From Streptomyces showdoensis (lineage in GTDB: Bacteria; Actinomycetota; Actinomycetes; Streptomycetales; Streptomycetaceae): a stretch of DNA of 64,000 nucleotides. Shown one piece after another: positions 61,243 to 64,000 of the stretch. The first letter of the stretch is position 1. Each line of letters begins with the position of its first letter. Below the pieces are notes generated by a model, which ran no database searches, was not told where the DNA came from, and saw only the letters and a program-made list of their open reading frames with translations. A program made the position numbers and the translations under genes. Location: contig NZ_BAAAXG010000026.1 of assembly GCF_039535475.1 (NCBI RefSeq), forward strand, positions 2,971,501 through 3,035,500, read 5' to 3'.

Positions 61243-62550
61243 ATGAGTGCTCAGCTGATCCTGGGCGCGGTCGCCCTGGTCGTCGTCGCCTGGCTCGCCG
61301 CCTGCGCCGAGGCCGGCATCGCCCGCGTCTCCAGCTTCCGCGCCGCCGAGGCCGTGCGGTCCGGGCGGCGCGGCGCCGAGAAGCTCGCGCAGGTCGCCGC
61401 CGACCCGACCCGCTACCTCAACGTGGCGCTGCTCGTCCGGGTCGCCTGCGAGATGGCGGCCGGCGTGCTCGTCACGTACGCCTGCCTGGAGGAGTTCCCG
61501 GAGACCTGGGAGGCGCTGCTCGTCGCCATCGCCGTCATGGTGCTGGTGTCGTACGTCGCCGTCGGCGTCTCCCCGCGCACCATCGGGCGCCAGCACCCGC
61601 TGAACACGGCGACCGCCGCCGCGTACGTGCTGCTGCCGCTGGCCCGGATCATGGGGCCGATCCCGCAGCTGCTCATCCTCATCGGCAACGCGCTCACGCC
61701 CGGCAAGGGCTTCCGCAAGGGCCCGTTCGCCTCCGAGGCCGAGCTGCGCGCGATGGTCGACCTCGCCGAGCAGGAGTCGCTCATCGAGGACGACGAGCGC
61801 CGCATGGTGCACTCCGTCTTCGAGCTGGGCGACACCCTGGTGCGCGAGGTGATGGTGCCGCGCACCGACCTGGTCTGCATCGAGCGCTACAAGACCGTCC
61901 GCCAGGCGCTCACCCTCGCGCTGCGCTCCGGCTTCTCCCGCATCCCGGTGACCGGGGAGAACGAGGACGACATCGTCGGCATCGTGTATCTGAAGGACCT
62001 GGTCCGCAAGACGCACATCAACCGGGACGCCGAGGCGGACCTGGTGTCCACGGCGATGCGCCCGGCGGCCTTCGTGCCCGACACCAAGAACGCGGGCGAC
62101 CTGCTGCGCGAGATGCAGCAGGAGCGCAACCACGTCGCCGTCGTCATCGACGAGTACGGCGGCACGGCCGGGATCGTCACCATCGAGGACATCCTGGAGG
62201 AGATCGTCGGCGAGATCACCGACGAGTACGACCGGGAGCTGCCGCCCGTCGAGGAGCTCGGCGACGACCGCTACCGGGTCACCGCCCGCCTCGACATCGG
62301 CGACCTCGGCGAGCTCTACGGCTTCGGGCCGGACGAGTACGACGACGAGGACGTGGAGACCGTCGGCGGACTGCTCGCCAAGGCCCTCGGCCGGGTGCCG
62401 ATCGCCGGGGCCAACGCCGTGGTGGAGCTGCCGGACAAGCGGCGGCTGCGGCTGACCGCCGAGTCCCCGGCCGGCCGCCGGAACAAGATCGTGACCGTGC
62501 TCGCCGAACCGGTCGAGCCGGCCGGCGCCGAGGAGGACCCGGAGTCGTGA
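61243..62550 (+). CDS. Hemolysin/CorC-family protein (DUF21, CBS pair, CorC_HlyC)
   Basis: The 435-residue protein has an N-terminal DUF21/CNNM membrane domain (about 1-180, four helices; ACAEAGIARVSSFRAAEAV). A CBS pair follows (about 200-320: VMVPRTDLVCIE, YGGTAGIVTIEDILEEIVGEI), then a CorC_HlyC domain (about 340-425). Some relatives transport or regulate Mg2+ efflux. It forms one transcription unit with phoH and ybeY; its stop overlaps the next gene by four bases. Confidence 0.92.
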   Translation: MSAQLILGAVALVVVAWLAACAEAGIARVSSFRAAEAVRSGRRGAEKLAQVAADPTRYLNVALLVRVACEMAAGVLVTYACLEEFPETWEALLVAIAVMVLVSYVAVGVSPRTIGRQHPLNTATAAAYVLLPLARIMGPIPQLLILIGNALTPGKGFRKGPFASEAELRAMVDLAEQESLIEDDERRMVHSVFELGDTLVREVMVPRTDLVCIERYKTVRQALTLALRSGFSRIPVTGENEDDIVGIVYLKDLVRKTHINRDAEADLVSTAMRPAAFVPDTKNAGDLLREMQQERNHVAVVIDEYGGTAGIVTIEDILEEIVGEITDEYDRELPPVEELGDDRYRVTARLDIGDLGELYGFGPDEYDDEDVETVGGLLAKALGRVPIAGANAVVELPDKRRLRLTAESPAGRRNKIVTVLAEPVEPAGAEEDPES

Positions 62551-62900
62551 CCCCCGACCAGCTGCGCGCCTTCTGCCTGGACTTCAACGACGCGACGGAG
62601 GAGTTCCCCTTCACGCCGGAGACCTCCGTCTTCAAGGTCGCCGGGAAGATGTTCGCGCTGGCCGCGCTCGACTCCGAGCCGCTGCGGGTCAACCTCAAGT
62701 GCGATCCGGACGACGCCGTACGGCTCCGCGAGGAGCACCCGGCGATCGCGCCCGGCTACCACATGAACAAGCGGCACTGGAACACCGTGACCGTCGACGA
62801 ACTCCCGGACCGGATGGTCCGGGAGCTCGTCGAGGACTCGTACGACCTCGTGGTCGCCGGACTGCCGAAGGCGGTACGGCTCCGCCTCGACCGCCCCTGA
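62547..62900 (+). CDS. MmcQ/YjbR family protein
   Basis: The 117-residue protein starts at GTG 62547, overlapping the CorC-like stop. LRAFCLDFNDATEEFPF, VFKVAGKMFALAAL, VNLKCDPDDAVRLREEHPAI, PGYHMNKRHWNTV and LVEDSYDLVVAGLPKAVR are the YjbR fold signatures. DNA binding is proposed for the family but not proven. Confidence 0.9.
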   Translation: MTPDQLRAFCLDFNDATEEFPFTPETSVFKVAGKMFALAALDSEPLRVNLKCDPDDAVRLREEHPAIAPGYHMNKRHWNTVTVDELPDRMVRELVEDSYDLVVAGLPKAVRLRLDRP

Positions 62901-62901
62901 G

Positions 62902-64000
62902 TCACCGGCGGCGCAGGCCGAGGGCGACCAGGACGGCCGTGCCGAGCACGATCGCCGCGTCCAGGGCGAGGACCGTGCGGACACCTCCGTACAGGCTCCC
63001 GCCCGTGGTGGCGAGCACCCCGAGCAGCGGGATGCCGACCGTGATGCCGACCTGCTGGGTCGTGGTCACCAGACCGGTCGCCAGGCCCTGCTCCTCGTCC
63101 GGCACGCCGGAGGTGACGGTCACGCCGTACGCGATGATCGCGCCCAGGTGGCACATCGAGGCCAGCGAGACGAAGACGGCGGCCAGGACCGCGCCCGAGG
63201 CGGAGCCGATGCCCAGGATCGCCGCCGTGAACAGGCCCTGACCGACGAGGGAGAGGACCAGGGTGCGGCGGGCGCCGAAGCGGCCGATCACCCTCGGGGC
63301 GAGCGAGCCGGCGAAGACCGACACGAGGCCCTGGACGCCGAAGACCAGACCGGTGAGGAAGCCGGAGAGGCCCAGCGTCTCCTGCAGGTACAGGGTCAGC
63401 ACGAAGACGACCGTCGACATCATCGAGAAGGTGACGAGCCCGCCCACGTTGCCGAAGGCGACCGTGCGCCGCCTCAGCATCGGCAGCGACACCAGCGGGG
63501 AGGGGCTGCGGGACCCACGACCGCGAACGCCGTCAGCAGGGCCAGGCCCGCGACCAGGGTGACCAGGACGTCGGCGCCGCCGAAGCCGCGCTCGGCCGCG
63601 GTCGACAGGGCGTAGATCAGCGAGAGCAGACCGCCGGTGACGGTCACCGCGCCCGGCACGTCCAGCTTCGGCCGGTCCGGGGTCCGGGACTCGGGCAGCA
63701 GGCCCGGCGCCAGCGGCAGCACGATCAGGCTGAACAGGGTGAGCAGGCCCATGGTGGAGCGCCAGCCCAGGGTGTCGGTCATGACCCCGCCGAGCACCAT
63801 GCCGACCGTGAAGCCCAGCGACAGCAGGGTGCCGGAGATGCCGAGCGCCCGGTCGCGCTGCGGGCCCTCGGGGAAGGTGGTGGTCAGCAGGGACATGCCG
63901 GTCGGCACGATCGCCGCCGCGCCGACGCCCTGCAGGGCGCGGGCGGTGAGGAAGGAGGCCGGGTCCCAGGCGAGGGTGGCGAGCAGGGAGGCCGCGCCGA
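62902..64000 (-). pseudogene. MFS exporter (DHA2-like) with a one-base frameshift; N-terminus beyond window
   Basis: Two frames make one protein. The upstream part (64000 to about 63515) runs ARALQGVGAAAIVPTGMS ... GLALLTAFAVV. It then shifts, and the downstream part (63514 to 62902) continues SPLVSLPMLRRRTVAFGN to ALGLRRR. The junction reads GTGGGTCCCGC on the minus strand, where GTGGAGTCCCGC (V-E-S-R) would restore the frame. One base is thus missing near 63514-63515. The intact form would be a 12-14-helix exporter. It is either a recent pseudogene or a sequencing error; both halves keep normal codon bias. Confidence 0.8.

Overview
This is chromosomal DNA from a Streptomyces-type actinobacterium. 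The G+C content is very high, with strong G/C bias at third codon positions. GTG starts are common, many genes have a TANNNT hexamer 6-8 nt before the start codon (a leaderless-promoter layout), and TTA codons are almost absent. The gene order (proB/proA, nadD-LCP-rsfS-phosphatase, leuS, comEA-comEC-holA-rpsT-lepA-hemW-hrcA-dnaJ-rsmE-phoH-ybeY) is that of the conserved core of the Streptomyces chromosome. I see no prophage, insertion sequence or CRISPR array.

Region 1 (1-14400) is a cell-surface polysaccharide locus. Leftward genes encode a GT-C-like membrane protein cut by the window edge, two large fusions of a family 2 glycosyltransferase with a TagF-type CDP-glycerol glycerophosphotransferase, two single-domain family 2 glycosyltransferases, a DUF2304 membrane protein, a Wzx/MATE-like flippase, and rmlD and rmlB. 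Rightward genes are rmlA, rmlC and galE. Together they can supply dTDP-L-rhamnose and UDP-galactose and build and export a wall glycopolymer with polyol-phosphate features. An LCP-family attachment-type protein lies at 22026.

Region 2 (14400-25000) holds proline biosynthesis (proB, a small conserved protein, proA), two related membrane proteins that share a cytoplasmic motif, an M48 peptidase, two tiny membrane proteins, nadD, the LCP protein, rsfS and a histidine phosphatase that appears to start at CTG.

Region 3 (25000-32850) carries two identical tRNA-Ala(GGC) genes 4.4 kb apart. Between them are an MmyB-type regulator/MFS exporter pair, a small CxxC protein and a GT87 mannosyltransferase. 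After the second tRNA comes leuS, preceded by what looks like a complete transcription attenuator: a 12-residue leader peptide with three consecutive leucine codons, then an intrinsic terminator.

Region 4 (32850-48400) contains a coiled-coil membrane protein, DegV, the DNA-uptake-type pair comEA-comEC (comEC has a TTA codon), an ArsR-like regulator with an MFS exporter (also with a TTA codon) and a well-formed palindromic operator, a YceI fusion, holA, rpsT, lepA, an acyl-CoA ligase and hemW.

Region 5 (48400-64000) contains a DUF3097 protein, an MBL hydrolase, the heat-shock pair hrcA-dnaJ under a CIRCE operator, nitronate monooxygenase, rsmE, a HIT protein, an RNase Z-like protein, an adenine-deaminase-like enzyme, an MFS protein whose C-terminus is written by a repeated intergenic element, a PfkB kinase, the RNA-maturation operon phoH-ybeY-corC-like-yjbR, and an MFS gene broken by a one-base deletion at the right edge.

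The most interesting items are the leuS attenuator, the TTA codons in comEC and in the ArsR-linked exporter, the CTG start, the divergent LCP protein, and the paired membrane proteins downstream of proA.
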